A stretch of 64,000 nt of DNA from JAWKMZ01 sp041391965 (GTDB taxonomy: Bacteria > Bacteroidota > Bacteroidia > Flavobacteriales > Flavobacteriaceae). Location: assembly GCA_041391965.1 (NCBI GenBank), contig JAWKMZ010000007.1, positions 1 through 64,000 of the forward strand, written 5' to 3'. Below are positions 35,017 to 44,530 of this stretch, piece after piece; position 1 is the stretch's first letter, and each line of letters begins with the position of its first letter. The position numbers and the translations under genes are program-made. A model generated the notes under the pieces. That model ran no database searches, was not told the origin of the DNA, and was given only the letters and a program-made list of their open reading frames with translations.

Positions 35017-35874
35017 ATGAAAGGTATCGTTTTAGCAGGAGGTTCAGGCACACGATTGCATCCACTTACATTAGCTATAAGTAAGCAATTAATGCCTGTT
35101 TATGATAAGCCAATGATATACTATCCTATTACCACACTAATAACCGCAGGTATTCGGGAGATTTTAATAATTTCGACACCACAAGATTTACCACTTTTTA
35201 AGTTATTATTAGGTGATGGTAAACAATTTGGTTGTGAGTTTTACTATGAAGTTCAAGAAGAACCAAAAGGCTTAGCACAAGCATTTTTAATTGGCGAAAC
35301 ATTTATAGGCAAAGACAAAGTAGCTTTAATATTGGGCGATAATATTTTTTATGGTTCAGGATTATCGGAGTTGTTACAAGCTAATAATAATCCAGAAGGC
35401 GGTGTTATTTACGCATATCATGTTCATGATCCAGAGCGTTATGGTGTCGTTGAGTTTGATGAAAATGGGCATGCTATTTCTATTGAAGAAAAGCCTAAAA
35501 TACCAAAATCAAATTTTGCCGTTCCAGGGATTTATTTTTATGATAATAGTGTGATTGATATAGCTAAAAGCATACAGCCAAGCCATAGAGGCGAGTTGGA
35601 AATTACAGATATTAATAAAGCCTATTTAAAGCAAGGAAAACTTAGTGTCAGTATATTAGACAGAGGTACCGCTTGGTTAGATACAGGCACTTTTAATTCG
35701 TTAATGCAAGCGTCACAATTTGTACAAGTTATTGAAGAACGTCAAGGATTAAAAGTTGGCTCTATTGAAGAAGCGGCTTATAAAATGAAGTTTATTACAA
35801 AAGCGCAGCTTCATAAATTAGCACAACCGCTTTTAAAAAGTGGTTATGGACATCATTTATTAGATCTAAAATAA
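35017..35874 (+). CDS. rfbA: Glucose-1-phosphate thymidylyltransferase
   Basis: RfbA (285 residues) makes dTDP-glucose from glucose-1-phosphate and dTTP. Seen: LAGGSGTRLHPLTLAISKQL at the N-terminus (nucleotide-binding loop), LILGDNIFYGSG, the IEEKPKIPKSNFAVPGIYFY segment, and RGTAWLDTGT. Length is normal. It starts two bases after the rfbB stop, so the four rfb genes form one tight operon. Confidence 0.96.
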   Translation: MKGIVLAGGSGTRLHPLTLAISKQLMPVYDKPMIYYPITTLITAGIREILIISTPQDLPLFKLLLGDGKQFGCEFYYEVQEEPKGLAQAFLIGETFIGKDKVALILGDNIFYGSGLSELLQANNNPEGGVIYAYHVHDPERYGVVEFDENGHAISIEEKPKIPKSNFAVPGIYFYDNSVIDIAKSIQPSHRGELEITDINKAYLKQGKLSVSILDRGTAWLDTGTFNSLMQASQFVQVIEERQGLKVGSIEEAAYKMKFITKAQLHKLAQPLLKSGYGHHLLDLK

Positions 35875-35880
35875 ACGGTT

Positions 35881-36426
35881 TTGAATATTGAACAAACATA
35901 TTTAAATGATTGTTTTATCATTACACCAAACGTGTTTTATGATGAGCGTGGTGTATTTTTTGAAAGTTTTAATAAGAAACAATTTCAAGCAATATCAGGT
36001 CATTCGGTCAATTTTGTTCAAGATAATCAATCCACATCAAAAAAAGGCGTGCTTAGAGGTTTGCATTTTCAAACAGGTCTATTTAAACAAGCTAAATTAG
36101 TGCGTGTTATAAAAGGAAGCGTGTTAGACGTTGCTGTAGATATACGACCAAAGTCGAGTACATTTGGACACCATTTTTCAATGGTTTTGAGCGAAACAAA
36201 TCATAAACAATTGTTTATACCAAAAGGGTTTGCACATGGGTTTTTAGTTTTGGAAGACGATACGATTTTTGCTTATAAATGTGATAATTACTACAATAAG
36301 TCATCAGAAAGCGGTATTATTTACAATGATGCTACTTTAAATATTGATTGGCAATTTCCTGTTGATGATTTAATCATTTCAGAAAAAGATAAAAGCCTTC
36401 CAACATTTGACACACATTTCAAATGA
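35881..36426 (+). CDS. rfbC: dTDP-4-dehydrorhamnose 3,5-epimerase
   Basis: RfbC (181 residues) epimerises dTDP-4-keto-6-deoxyglucose. Seen: DERGVFFESFNKKQF, SKKGVLRGLHFQ (with the catalytic-region His), VLDVAVDIRPKSSTFG and IPKGFAHGFLVLEDD. The best start is TTG at 35881 (TTGAATATTGAA); no ATG precedes the conserved region. The stop overlaps the rfbD start by 4 bp (ATGA). Confidence 0.95.
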   Translation: MNIEQTYLNDCFIITPNVFYDERGVFFESFNKKQFQAISGHSVNFVQDNQSTSKKGVLRGLHFQTGLFKQAKLVRVIKGSVLDVAVDIRPKSSTFGHHFSMVLSETNHKQLFIPKGFAHGFLVLEDDTIFAYKCDNYYNKSSESGIIYNDATLNIDWQFPVDDLIISEKDKSLPTFDTHFK

Positions 36427-37271
36427 AAACAAATATTTTAGTTACAGGTGCCAATGGGCAATTAGGACAAACTATTAAAGAGTTGTTTTATAAAAAGGAT
36501 GACAATCTTAATTTTACCTTCGTTTCAAAATCAGAATTAGATATAACAGAAACAGAAAAGCTAAATATTTTTTTTGAAACTCATCGTTTTGACTATTGTA
36601 TTAATTGTGCAGCCTTTACAAATGTGGAGCTTGCAGAAGATAAACCTGACATAGCGTTCAAAATTAATGCTCAAGCGGTTAAAAATTTAGCACATCAATG
36701 CAATTTGAGACATGTTGTTTTAATCCACATCTCTACAGATTATGTGTTTGATGGCAAAAAACAAGAACCTTATAATGAAGAAGATAAAACTAACCCAATC
36801 AATGTTTATGGCGCTTCAAAACTTCAGGGCGAAAGGTATATTAAAGAGATTTTATCTGAATATTTTATAATAAGAACCTCATGGTTGTATTCTAAATATG
36901 GGCATAATTTTGTTACAACCATTATCAATAAACTCCAGGATAATAAACCGTTGCAAATTACGACATCTCAAACAGGAACACCGACAAGTTGTGTTGATTT
37001 GTCAAAATTTATAATCCATTTAATAGAAAGAAAAAATAAAAACTTTGGGCTTTATCATTTTAGTGCTGTTGGAGAAACAACTTGGTATGATTTTGCCATT
37101 CAAATAGCTTCGCATTTTAATCATTTTGATTCCAATTTATTATTACCAATAAAAACATTTCAATCAAAAGCTAAAAGACCAAAATACAGTGTTTTAAACA
37201 ATAACAAAGCAAAACAATATGCTATAATACAAGAATGGAAAATCAGCTTAAATACTGTCTTACCATATTAG
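36423..37271 (+). CDS. rfbD: dTDP-4-dehydrorhamnose reductase
   Basis: RfbD (282 residues), the last step to dTDP-L-rhamnose. Motifs: TGANGQLGQTIKELF (dinucleotide binding), CAAFTNVELAEDKP, ISTDYVFDGKK and YGASKLQGERYIKE (YxxxK). Length is normal. It is the final gene of the rfbBACD unit; 106 bp later gmd has its own promoter. Confidence 0.95.
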   Translation: MKTNILVTGANGQLGQTIKELFYKKDDNLNFTFVSKSELDITETEKLNIFFETHRFDYCINCAAFTNVELAEDKPDIAFKINAQAVKNLAHQCNLRHVVLIHISTDYVFDGKKQEPYNEEDKTNPINVYGASKLQGERYIKEILSEYFIIRTSWLYSKYGHNFVTTIINKLQDNKPLQITTSQTGTPTSCVDLSKFIIHLIERKNKNFGLYHFSAVGETTWYDFAIQIASHFNHFDSNLLLPIKTFQSKAKRPKYSVLNNNKAKQYAIIQEWKISLNTVLPY

Positions 37272-37283
37272 GCACATATTCCA

Positions 37284-37313
37284 TTGAAATAAAACACAAA
37301 ACCCTTACCTTTG
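37284..37313 (+). promoter_or_regulatory. Promoter of the gmd-fcl unit
   Basis: TTG (37284-37286), a 19-bp spacer and TACCTTTG (37306-37313), an exact TAnnTTTG match. It gives a leader of roughly 60 nt before gmd and means the fucose genes can be expressed apart from rfbBACD. Confidence 0.7.
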
Positions 37314-37377
37314 CAGATTATAATAAAGAGAGAACTTTATAAATAAGGTCAAATAATAGGTTATTTAAATTAAAAAA

Positions 37378-38496
37378 ATGCAAAAAAAAGTAGCATTAAT
37401 TACAGGCGTTACAGGTCAAGATGGCGCTTATTTAAGTGAATTTCTTTTAAAAAAGAATTATGAAGTTCACGGTGTAAAAAGAAGGTCATCATTATTTAAT
37501 ACAGATAGAATTGATCACTTGTATCAAGATCCTCATATAGAAAACCGCAATTTTTTTCTTCACTATGGCGATTTGACAGACAGTACAAATCTGATAAGAC
37601 TTATACAAGAAGTACAACCAGATGAAATTTACAATTTGGCAGCCATGAGCCACGTACATGTTTCTTTCGAAATGCCCGAATATACTGCAAATGCAGACGG
37701 GATAGGAACGTTAAGAATTCTTGAAGCGGTAAAAATTTTGGGTTTAGAGAAGAAAACAAGAATTTACCAAGCCTCAACCTCAGAACTTTACGGTAAAGTG
37801 CAAGAAGTACCTCAAACAGAAACCACACCATTTTATCCAAGAAGCCCTTATGCGGTTGCAAAAATGTATGCTTATTGGATAACAGTCAATTATCGAGAAG
37901 CTTATGGGTTATATGCTTGCAATGGTATTTTATTTAACCATGAATCACCAATAAGAGGAGAAACTTTTGTGACTCGAAAAATAACCAGAGCAACATCCAA
38001 AATTGCTTTAGGCCTACAAGATAAAGTTTATTTAGGCAACCTTGATGCACAAAGAGATTGGGGACACGCAAAAGATTACATTCGGATGATGTGGATGATT
38101 CTTCAAGCAGATGAACCAGAAGACTGGGTAATTGCAACAGGCAAGACCACAACCGTACGCGATTTTATCAAAATGTGTTTTGCGTATGTTGGAATAGAGT
38201 TAGAGTTTAAAGGGAAAGGATCCAACGAAAAAGGCTATATAAAAACTTGCAGCAATAAAGAATTTCAAGTTGAAATTGGAAAAGAAGTAATAGCAGTTGA
38301 TGAAAAATATTATAGACCTACAGAAGTTGACTTATTAATTGGCGATGCTACAAAAGCCAAGGAAAAATTAGGTTGGATTCCAAAGTATGACCTTGCGGCC
38401 TTAGTTGAAGACATGATGAAAAGCGATGTTGCTTTAATGAAAAAGCAACAATACCTCCAAGAGGGTGGCTATAGAATCAAAAATTATTTTGAATAA
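37378..38496 (+). CDS. gmd: GDP-mannose 4,6-dehydratase
   Basis: Gmd (372 residues) converts GDP-mannose to GDP-4-keto-6-deoxymannose. NADP-binding motif LITGVTGQDGAYLSEFLLKK, GVKRRSSLFNTDRID, STSELYGKVQEVPQTE and the catalytic SPYAVAKMYAYWITVNY; ESPIRGETFVTRKITRA is a Gmd signature. Length is normal. It is followed directly by fcl (8 bp), and together they give GDP-L-fucose. Confidence 0.97.
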   Translation: MQKKVALITGVTGQDGAYLSEFLLKKNYEVHGVKRRSSLFNTDRIDHLYQDPHIENRNFFLHYGDLTDSTNLIRLIQEVQPDEIYNLAAMSHVHVSFEMPEYTANADGIGTLRILEAVKILGLEKKTRIYQASTSELYGKVQEVPQTETTPFYPRSPYAVAKMYAYWITVNYREAYGLYACNGILFNHESPIRGETFVTRKITRATSKIALGLQDKVYLGNLDAQRDWGHAKDYIRMMWMILQADEPEDWVIATGKTTTVRDFIKMCFAYVGIELEFKGKGSNEKGYIKTCSNKEFQVEIGKEVIAVDEKYYRPTEVDLLIGDATKAKEKLGWIPKYDLAALVEDMMKSDVALMKKQQYLQEGGYRIKNYFE

Positions 38497-38503
38497 TAGC
38501 CAT

Positions 38504-39559
38504 ATGAACAAGGATTCTAAAATATATGTTGCAGGACACAGAGGTCTTGTTGGTAGCGCTATATTAGAAAACCTCCAATCAAAAGGATACACTAATATTA
38601 TTACTCGAACGCATTCAAATTTAGATTTAACTAATCAAGTACAAGTAGCCGATTTTTTTTCTAAAGAGCAACCAGAATATGTGTTTTTGGCGGCAGCAAA
38701 AGTTGGAGGGATTGTGGCTAATAACGTTTATAGAGCCGACTTTATTTATCATAATATGATGATTCAAAACAATGTGCTTCATCAAAGTTATCTTCATAAA
38801 GTTAAAAAATTACTCTTTTTAGGAAGCACGTGCATTTATCCAAAAAATGCACCTCAGCCCATGAAAGAGGAGTATTTACTAACAGACACTTTAGAATATA
38901 CTAATGAACCCTATGCCATTGCAAAAATTGCAGGGATAAAAATGTGCGAAAGTTATAATTTGCAATATGGTACTAATTTTATTAGTGTTATGCCAACTAA
39001 TTTATATGGTCCAAACGATAATTTTGATTTAGAAAAATCACATGTGCTTCCTGCGCTTATCAGAAAAATACACTTAGCAAAATTACTTCATGAAGGTTGT
39101 TTTGAAGCCGTTTTAAAAGACACAAAATGTGGCACAATTGACGAGGCTAAAGCGTATTTGTCATCTTTTGGAGTATCAGAAAACAGTGTAGAAATTTGGG
39201 GAACAGGCACACCAAAACGTGAATTTTTATGGTCTAAAGATATGGCTGATGCTTGTGTTTTTATAATGGAAAATCGCGATTTTAATGATACATTTTTATC
39301 AACTGAGAAAGAGATTAGGAATACACATATAAATATTGGAACAGGAAAAGAAGTTTCTATCAAAGAATTAGCAGAATATATTAAAAAAGTTGTTGGTTTT
39401 GAAGGTTTATTAATATTTAATACTAATAAACCAGATGGCACTATGAGAAAATTAACCAATGTATCAAAATTAAATGGGTTAGGCTGGAAACATAAAGTTG
39501 AGTTAGAAGATGGTATTAAAAGAATTTATGATTGGTATATTAATAAACAAAGAGATTAG
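38504..39559 (+). CDS. fcl: GDP-L-fucose synthase
   Basis: A 351-residue epimerase/reductase acting on the Gmd product. Motifs: VAGHRGLVGSAILENL, FLGSTCIYPKNAPQPMKEE, PYAIAKIAGIKMCESY (YxxxK) and PTNLYGPNDNFD. The preferred start is the ATG at 38504 (MNKDSKIYVAGHR); the upstream 38465 start overlaps gmd. It is longer than the usual 310-320 residues because of an insertion of about 35 residues around 205-240 (FEAVLKDTKCGTIDEAKAYL), seen in other Bacteroidota enzymes. Confidence 0.95.
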   Translation: MNKDSKIYVAGHRGLVGSAILENLQSKGYTNIITRTHSNLDLTNQVQVADFFSKEQPEYVFLAAAKVGGIVANNVYRADFIYHNMMIQNNVLHQSYLHKVKKLLFLGSTCIYPKNAPQPMKEEYLLTDTLEYTNEPYAIAKIAGIKMCESYNLQYGTNFISVMPTNLYGPNDNFDLEKSHVLPALIRKIHLAKLLHEGCFEAVLKDTKCGTIDEAKAYLSSFGVSENSVEIWGTGTPKREFLWSKDMADACVFIMENRDFNDTFLSTEKEIRNTHINIGTGKEVSIKELAEYIKKVVGFEGLLIFNTNKPDGTMRKLTNVSKLNGLGWKHKVELEDGIKRIYDWYINKQRD

Positions 39560-39695
39560 ATATTGGACATAAAGTATTATCTTTTCAATGTTTTTATATC
39601 AACAATAAAGTAAATGAGTCTTAATTTCACTTTAATTAGTAAAGAAATTTTAAATGTTTTGTAAATCTTTCTGAAGATGACTTATAATAAATTAT

Positions 39696-40955
39696 ATGTT
39701 TAAAAAAAGAGATGGATTTTTAAAAATATCTGAAGATAAAAAAAGACTTGTATCAAATTTTTTTTCTTTATCTGCTTTACAAGGGATTAATTTAGTATTA
39801 CCACTTATAACCCTTCAGTATTTGGTTAGAGTTTTAGGCGTTGAAAATTATGGACTAATAAATTTTGTGGTTTCAATAATCATGTATTTTAATATTCTTA
39901 TTAGTTTTGGGTTTGAATTGTCTGCAACTAGGGAGATATCAATACATAGGGAAGATAACAAAAAGATTTCAGAAATATTTTCAGCAGTGATGATAATTAA
40001 AACTATTATGTTATTATTCTCCTTAGTTACATTATCTATGTTAGTTTTATTTATAGATTCGTTTAAAGCACACGCATTATTATATTATGCAACTTTTGGA
40101 ATAGTAATAGGAGATTCGATTTTTCCTTCATGGTTTTTTCAAGGAATGGAAAGAATGAAGTACATAACTTATATTAATGTATTTTCGAAGTCTCTTTTTG
40201 CAGTTTTAATTTTTGTTTTTATTAAAGAAAAAACAGACTATATATATGTTCCCCTATTGAACTCTGCAGGCTCGATAATTGGAGGGGTTTATGCGTTATG
40301 GTTGGTTTTTAAATTATTTCCTATACAATTTGTCATACCAAGCAAAGAAATAATATACACTCAACTTAAGGATAGTTTTCGTTTCTTTTTATCAAGGATT
40401 GCAAACAATGGCAGTAGATATTTCGCAACTACAATTATTGGATTGTATTTTGGAAATTTATTAGTAGGATACTATTCCATGGTAGAAAAATTATTTTACG
40501 CGTTCATGAGTATAGGAAGTATAATATCGCAAACCATTTACCCTTATATGAGTAGAACTAGAAATATACAATTTTTTAAAAAAATTTTTATATTCATAGT
40601 AGGGCTTTCTATTTTATTACTGCTCCCAATTATTTGCTTTAATGAAGAAATATTATTTCTTGTATTTGGGGTTCGAGATGCAATATTATCTAAAATTTTT
40701 ATAATAGTTTTTAGTGCAGCTATTTTCTCAATTGCAAGCGCCTTATTAGGATATCCATTATTAGCAGCACTAGGGCACATTAAATACGCTAATAATAGCC
40801 TTATTTACGCATCCTTTATTTATGTTGGATACACATCACTTGTTGTTATTTTTACTCAAAACATTTACTTAGTATCCTCAGCAATATCTATATATATGGC
40901 TTTAGGGTTTCTATTTCGTGTTTACTATGTAAGGAAAACCAAAATATTATTTTAA
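39696..40955 (+). CDS. Wzx-like oligosaccharide flippase
   Basis: A 419-residue polytopic membrane protein (about 12 helices) of the polysaccharide transporter/MATE-like Wzx family, which flips the lipid-linked repeat unit. The N-terminal SALQGINLVLPLITLQYLVR matches the family start; charged cytosolic loops alternate with helices. It follows a 136-bp gap (39560-39695) with no visible gene. Three CTAG sites (39928, 40558, 40770) are in this gene; from here to about 49.2 kb the sequence is more AT-rich and CTAG-bearing than the flanking rfb/gmd/fcl region. Confidence 0.87.
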   Translation: MFKKRDGFLKISEDKKRLVSNFFSLSALQGINLVLPLITLQYLVRVLGVENYGLINFVVSIIMYFNILISFGFELSATREISIHREDNKKISEIFSAVMIIKTIMLLFSLVTLSMLVLFIDSFKAHALLYYATFGIVIGDSIFPSWFFQGMERMKYITYINVFSKSLFAVLIFVFIKEKTDYIYVPLLNSAGSIIGGVYALWLVFKLFPIQFVIPSKEIIYTQLKDSFRFFLSRIANNGSRYFATTIIGLYFGNLLVGYYSMVEKLFYAFMSIGSIISQTIYPYMSRTRNIQFFKKIFIFIVGLSILLLLPIICFNEEILFLVFGVRDAILSKIFIIVFSAAIFSIASALLGYPLLAALGHIKYANNSLIYASFIYVGYTSLVVIFTQNIYLVSSAISIYMALGFLFRVYYVRKTKILF

Positions 40956-40966
40956 GATAGCATATA

Positions 40967-41608
40967 ATGAAACAAATAAATACAAAAAATGGTATTATTA
41001 CCTATAAGGAAAAAGTGTTTACAGTAAATAATAAGCAATTAAATATAAAAACAGCAAAAAAAAATTTACTTGATGTTAAAAAAATTATTGATTCTCATCA
41101 AATTAAGTTTGGGTTGATATATGGAACATTGCTAGGGGCAATTAGAGAGAATAATTTTATTGAACATGATGAAGACATTGATTTATTTGTACTTGAAGAA
41201 GATAAAGAAGACCTACTTTCTATACTTAAAGAAATTATAGACTTAGGGTTTGAAGTTGTTCGATATGATGGAAAATTATTAAGTATAATTAGGCATGATG
41301 AGTATATTGATTTCTATTTTTTTAGAAAAACCAACTTTTTTTACAGAAAATGTGAAGTTGGACTAGTAGCAAAGGCAAAGTACTTAGAAAAAACAAAAGA
41401 CTATTTATTTTTAGGAGAGCTTTTTCAAGTGCCAATAGAGACAGAAAAATTCTTAATTGATTTATATGGTAAAAATTGGCGAATTCCAATAAAAAATGAT
41501 CCTTCAATGAATCATAATCGATACATTATTATTAGAGAAAGGATAAAGAAGCACGCTCCCTTTTTATTTAAAATTATCAGTAAAACAAAAAAGCTTTTAA
41601 ATAATTAA
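40967..41608 (+). CDS. LicD-family phosphotransferase-like protein
   Basis: A 213-residue protein with the LicD/fukutin core: FGLIYGTLLGAIRENNFIE and HDEDIDLFVLEED (metal-binding aspartates), then YIDFYFFRK. LicD-type enzymes transfer phosphocholine or a similar phospho-alcohol from a CDP-carrier to a sugar. A cytidylyltransferase gene lies two genes downstream (43443), which fits. The exact group is unknown. The protein is of usual length and shows no signal peptide. Confidence 0.8.
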   Translation: MKQINTKNGIITYKEKVFTVNNKQLNIKTAKKNLLDVKKIIDSHQIKFGLIYGTLLGAIRENNFIEHDEDIDLFVLEEDKEDLLSILKEIIDLGFEVVRYDGKLLSIIRHDEYIDFYFFRKTNFFYRKCEVGLVAKAKYLEKTKDYLFLGELFQVPIETEKFLIDLYGKNWRIPIKNDPSMNHNRYIIIRERIKKHAPFLFKIISKTKKLLNN

Positions 41609-41611
41609 ATT

Positions 41612-43426
41612 ATGTGTGGAATTACAGGAATTTATTCAACAAGAAAAATAAAGAATCTTAAGAAGCGGGTGAATAAAATGAATGAATCTATTATTCATCG
41701 TGGTCCAGATGCCGAAGGTATTTATTTAAACCAAAAAATTGCCTTAGGACACAGAAGATTGAGTATAATTGACACAAGAGAGATTGCAAACCAACCAATG
41801 CATTCTTCAAATAATATGTGGCACATCGTTTTTAATGGAGAAATTTATAATTTTAAAGAAATAAAGCGACAACTAGAATATAATTTTATTAGTAATTCTG
41901 ATACAGAAGTAATACTTGCAGCAGTTACTACAAAAGGGATAGATTGGTTTATTCAACAATCTAATGGAATGTTTGCAATAGCACTCTATAATTCTAATAC
42001 AAAAGATTTATTTTTAATTAGAGATAGATTAGGTATCAAACCCTTATATTACTATACTAACGGAGAAGATTTTGTGTTTGCTTCAGAGATAAAAGCTATT
42101 TTATCTAGTGGTTTAGTTAAAGCAGAATTTAATGAATTAGCTGTTGATGAATATTTAGGCAACAGATACGTAAGATCGCCCTACACCTTTTTTAAAAACA
42201 TATTTCAAGTAAATCCAGGTAATTATATACAAATTAATGAGGATATGACTTTTAAACAAAACGTATATTGGTCAATCCCTAAACAATTTAATACATCATA
42301 TGATTATAATGAAAAATTGATTTTAAATCAATTTGAAGAAGAATTAACAAAGGCTATTAAATATAGATTGTTGTCAGATGTTCCTTTAGGAACTTACCTC
42401 AGTGGTGGTGTTGACTCCAGTCTAATTACAGCAATAACATCAATTGAAAGTGGTAATCCAATAAACACCTATACAATTGGATTTAAAAGTTTGAATGAAT
42501 TTGATTATGCACGACTTGTACAATTAAAATACAAAACTAGTCATCATGAAATTTTAATGGAAAACCATGAATATATTGATAATTGGGAAAAATTAATTAG
42601 TTATAAAGATGCCCCTTTAGGAGTTCCAAACGAAATTCCATTAGCCGTGATGTCCTCAAAATTAAAAGAAAAAATAACAGTTGTATTATCAGGTGAAGGC
42701 GCCGATGAATTGTTAGGAGGCTATGGAAAAATATTTAGACTCCCTTTTGATTATGAAAACAGCAACAAAGAAAAAGATTTTTATAATACATTTATTGACG
42801 AATATGAATATGTGCCTCGAAAAATGAGAGACGCATTAATTAATACCCCGTTGACTTATAGGAGTGAGTTTGACAGTATTTTAAAACAAGATTTTATTAA
42901 AAGAGAAAATGAAGAAAATATTTTTAATTTTTTCCATGAATACCACGTCAAAGGACTTTTACAAAGAGTAGATGCTACAACGATGCAGGCATCAGTTGAA
43001 GCAAGAGTACCTTTTTTAGATCACAACTTAATTGAGTTTTCATATAATAAAATACCTCTTTCATTAAAATTAAAATGGAAAAATTCACATGCCATTGAAG
43101 AGGCGAAACTTTTAAAAGCAAGTAAATACAGCGAAGTTTTAGATACACCTAAATATTTACTAAAAGAACTTTCATACAAATTTCTACCAAAAGAAATTAT
43201 TGAAAGGAAAAAAATTGGTTTTCCAGTACCATTAACCGAATGGTTTGAAAACCTTGAAGAGTTTGCTAGAACCTTGCTTCCAGAAGCAACATGGTTGAAA
43301 GAAGGGGTAGTTGATGATTTAATAATGAGAAGTAAAAATGAGGATAGAGCGGGACAAATTTTATGGATGTTTATAAATATTGAATTATTTAAAAACATAT
43401 ATTTTAATAAAGAATGGAAGTGGTAA
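41612..43426 (+). CDS. asnB: Glutamine-dependent asparagine synthase-like amidotransferase
   Basis: A 604-residue AsnB-type enzyme. N-terminal nucleophile Cys2 (MCGITGIYS) in the glutaminase domain with HRGPDAEGIY and NGEIYNF; C-terminal ATP-pyrophosphatase domain with YLSGGVDSSLITAI and SGEGADELLGGYG, and VDATTMQASVEARVPFLDH. In surface-glycan clusters such enzymes usually amidate a sugar carboxyl (hexuronamide) rather than aspartate. The UDP-glucuronate-making gene ugd is in the same locus. The free asparagine role cannot be excluded. Confidence 0.88.
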   Translation: MCGITGIYSTRKIKNLKKRVNKMNESIIHRGPDAEGIYLNQKIALGHRRLSIIDTREIANQPMHSSNNMWHIVFNGEIYNFKEIKRQLEYNFISNSDTEVILAAVTTKGIDWFIQQSNGMFAIALYNSNTKDLFLIRDRLGIKPLYYYTNGEDFVFASEIKAILSSGLVKAEFNELAVDEYLGNRYVRSPYTFFKNIFQVNPGNYIQINEDMTFKQNVYWSIPKQFNTSYDYNEKLILNQFEEELTKAIKYRLLSDVPLGTYLSGGVDSSLITAITSIESGNPINTYTIGFKSLNEFDYARLVQLKYKTSHHEILMENHEYIDNWEKLISYKDAPLGVPNEIPLAVMSSKLKEKITVVLSGEGADELLGGYGKIFRLPFDYENSNKEKDFYNTFIDEYEYVPRKMRDALINTPLTYRSEFDSILKQDFIKRENEENIFNFFHEYHVKGLLQRVDATTMQASVEARVPFLDHNLIEFSYNKIPLSLKLKWKNSHAIEEAKLLKASKYSEVLDTPKYLLKELSYKFLPKEIIERKKIGFPVPLTEWFENLEEFARTLLPEATWLKEGVVDDLIMRSKNEDRAGQILWMFINIELFKNIYFNKEWKW

Positions 43427-43442
43427 ATTAAAAAAGATAATT

Positions 43443-43886
43443 ATGTATAAAAGAGGTGACGAAAAAGTGATAATAGGATATACTTCAGGAGTATATGATT
43501 TATTTCATATCGGACATTTAAATTTATTAAAGAATGCCAAGGGATTGTGTGATAAGTTGATAGTTGGTGTTACAAGCGACGAATTAGTAGCGTATAAAAA
43601 TAAAAAAGCCGTAATAGGACATCAGGAGAGGATGGAAATTGTTAGAAATATTAAACATGTAGATGCAGTTGTTCCTCAAAATGACATGGATAAATTTAAA
43701 ATGTGGGAAAGACTTAAATTTGATATAATGTTTGTAGGTGATGATTGGTTTGAAACCCCCAAATGGGAAGCACTTGATAAAAAATTTAAAGAAGTAGGAG
43801 TTAAAATAATTTATTTTCCTTATACTAAAAATATTTCTTCAACTTTATTAAATAAAACACTTGATAATTTAAGAAAAGAAAATTAA
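43443..43886 (+). CDS. TagD/GCT-like cytidylyltransferase
   Basis: A 147-residue nucleotidyltransferase from the ATG at 43443. Motifs: SGVYDLFHIGHLNLLKNAK (HxGH nucleotide-binding motif), and a variant of the ISTT motif (KNISSTLLNK) near the end. It is close to glycerol-3-phosphate and choline-phosphate cytidylyltransferases that make CDP-glycerol or CDP-choline. With the LicD-like gene nearby, it probably supplies the CDP-activated group for decorating the glycan. The upstream in-frame ATG at 43380 overlaps asnB and is not needed. Confidence 0.85.
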   Translation: MYKRGDEKVIIGYTSGVYDLFHIGHLNLLKNAKGLCDKLIVGVTSDELVAYKNKKAVIGHQERMEIVRNIKHVDAVVPQNDMDKFKMWERLKFDIMFVGDDWFETPKWEALDKKFKEVGVKIIYFPYTKNISSTLLNKTLDNLRKEN

Positions 43887-43919
43887 TTTATACAAGATAC
43901 TTTACATAAAAAAAATTAG

Positions 43920-44453
43920 ATGAAAAATATAAAAAAAGGGTGTTTCATATTATTGTTAATTTCAATTTTTGGATGCCAAAATCAAGAAAAAAATAATTCA
44001 AAATCTAAAAATCAAGAAAAGGAGTTACTTAAAAAAGAGTTTGTAGTAACAATCAATTTTAAATCCAATAAGTCGGATACATTTGATTTATATCTATACA
44101 ACATTATAAAGGATGAGTATCAAAGTAAATATATTGTTATTAGTGAAAAAACAATTCCAACGTCAGAAATGGAAAATATAACGGCGAATTTTGGAGAAAA
44201 TATTTCTAGAAATTTTAGAATTAATTTTGGCAACAATGAAGTAAAAGATATCCAAATTAAATCAATAGAAATATCTTTTGGACCTAATAAAATATTTATA
44301 GACCCAGAGGATTTGACACAATATTTTAATTTTAATGAATATATATTCCAAGATTCAGACACCTATGTTCTACATACACAACAAATTGACGGAAAACACA
44401 ATCCAATAATTTATTTAAAAAGTGAATATTTGGGAGAATTACAAAAAGAATAG
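43920..44453 (+). CDS. Unrecognised lipoprotein within the glycan cluster
   Basis: A 177-residue protein with a lipoprotein signal (MKNIKKGCFILLLISIFGC, lipobox Cys at residue 19) followed by a Lys/Asn-rich linker and a beta-rich domain (EFVVTINFKSNKSDTFDLYL, KSIEISFGPNKIFIDPEDL). No family is recognised. It lies between the cytidylyltransferase and the polymerase-like gene in a one-directional cluster; the 44454-44530 gap precedes the next gene. A glycan export or modification role is only a guess from location. Confidence 0.6.
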   Translation: MKNIKKGCFILLLISIFGCQNQEKNNSKSKNQEKELLKKEFVVTINFKSNKSDTFDLYLYNIIKDEYQSKYIVISEKTIPTSEMENITANFGENISRNFRINFGNNEVKDIQIKSIEISFGPNKIFIDPEDLTQYFNFNEYIFQDSDTYVLHTQQIDGKHNPIIYLKSEYLGELQKE

Positions 44454-44530
44454 AACTTACAGATTATTAAATTGCATATTATATATAAGTCGTTTTACCA
44501 TAAAGGCACTTTCTATTAAAAGAAAAAAAA

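Noticed and set aside
39088..39459. 123-residue antisense ORF opposite fcl
   Set aside because: It lies entirely inside a well-supported gene and shows no family match; the + strand protein has complete SDR motifs.
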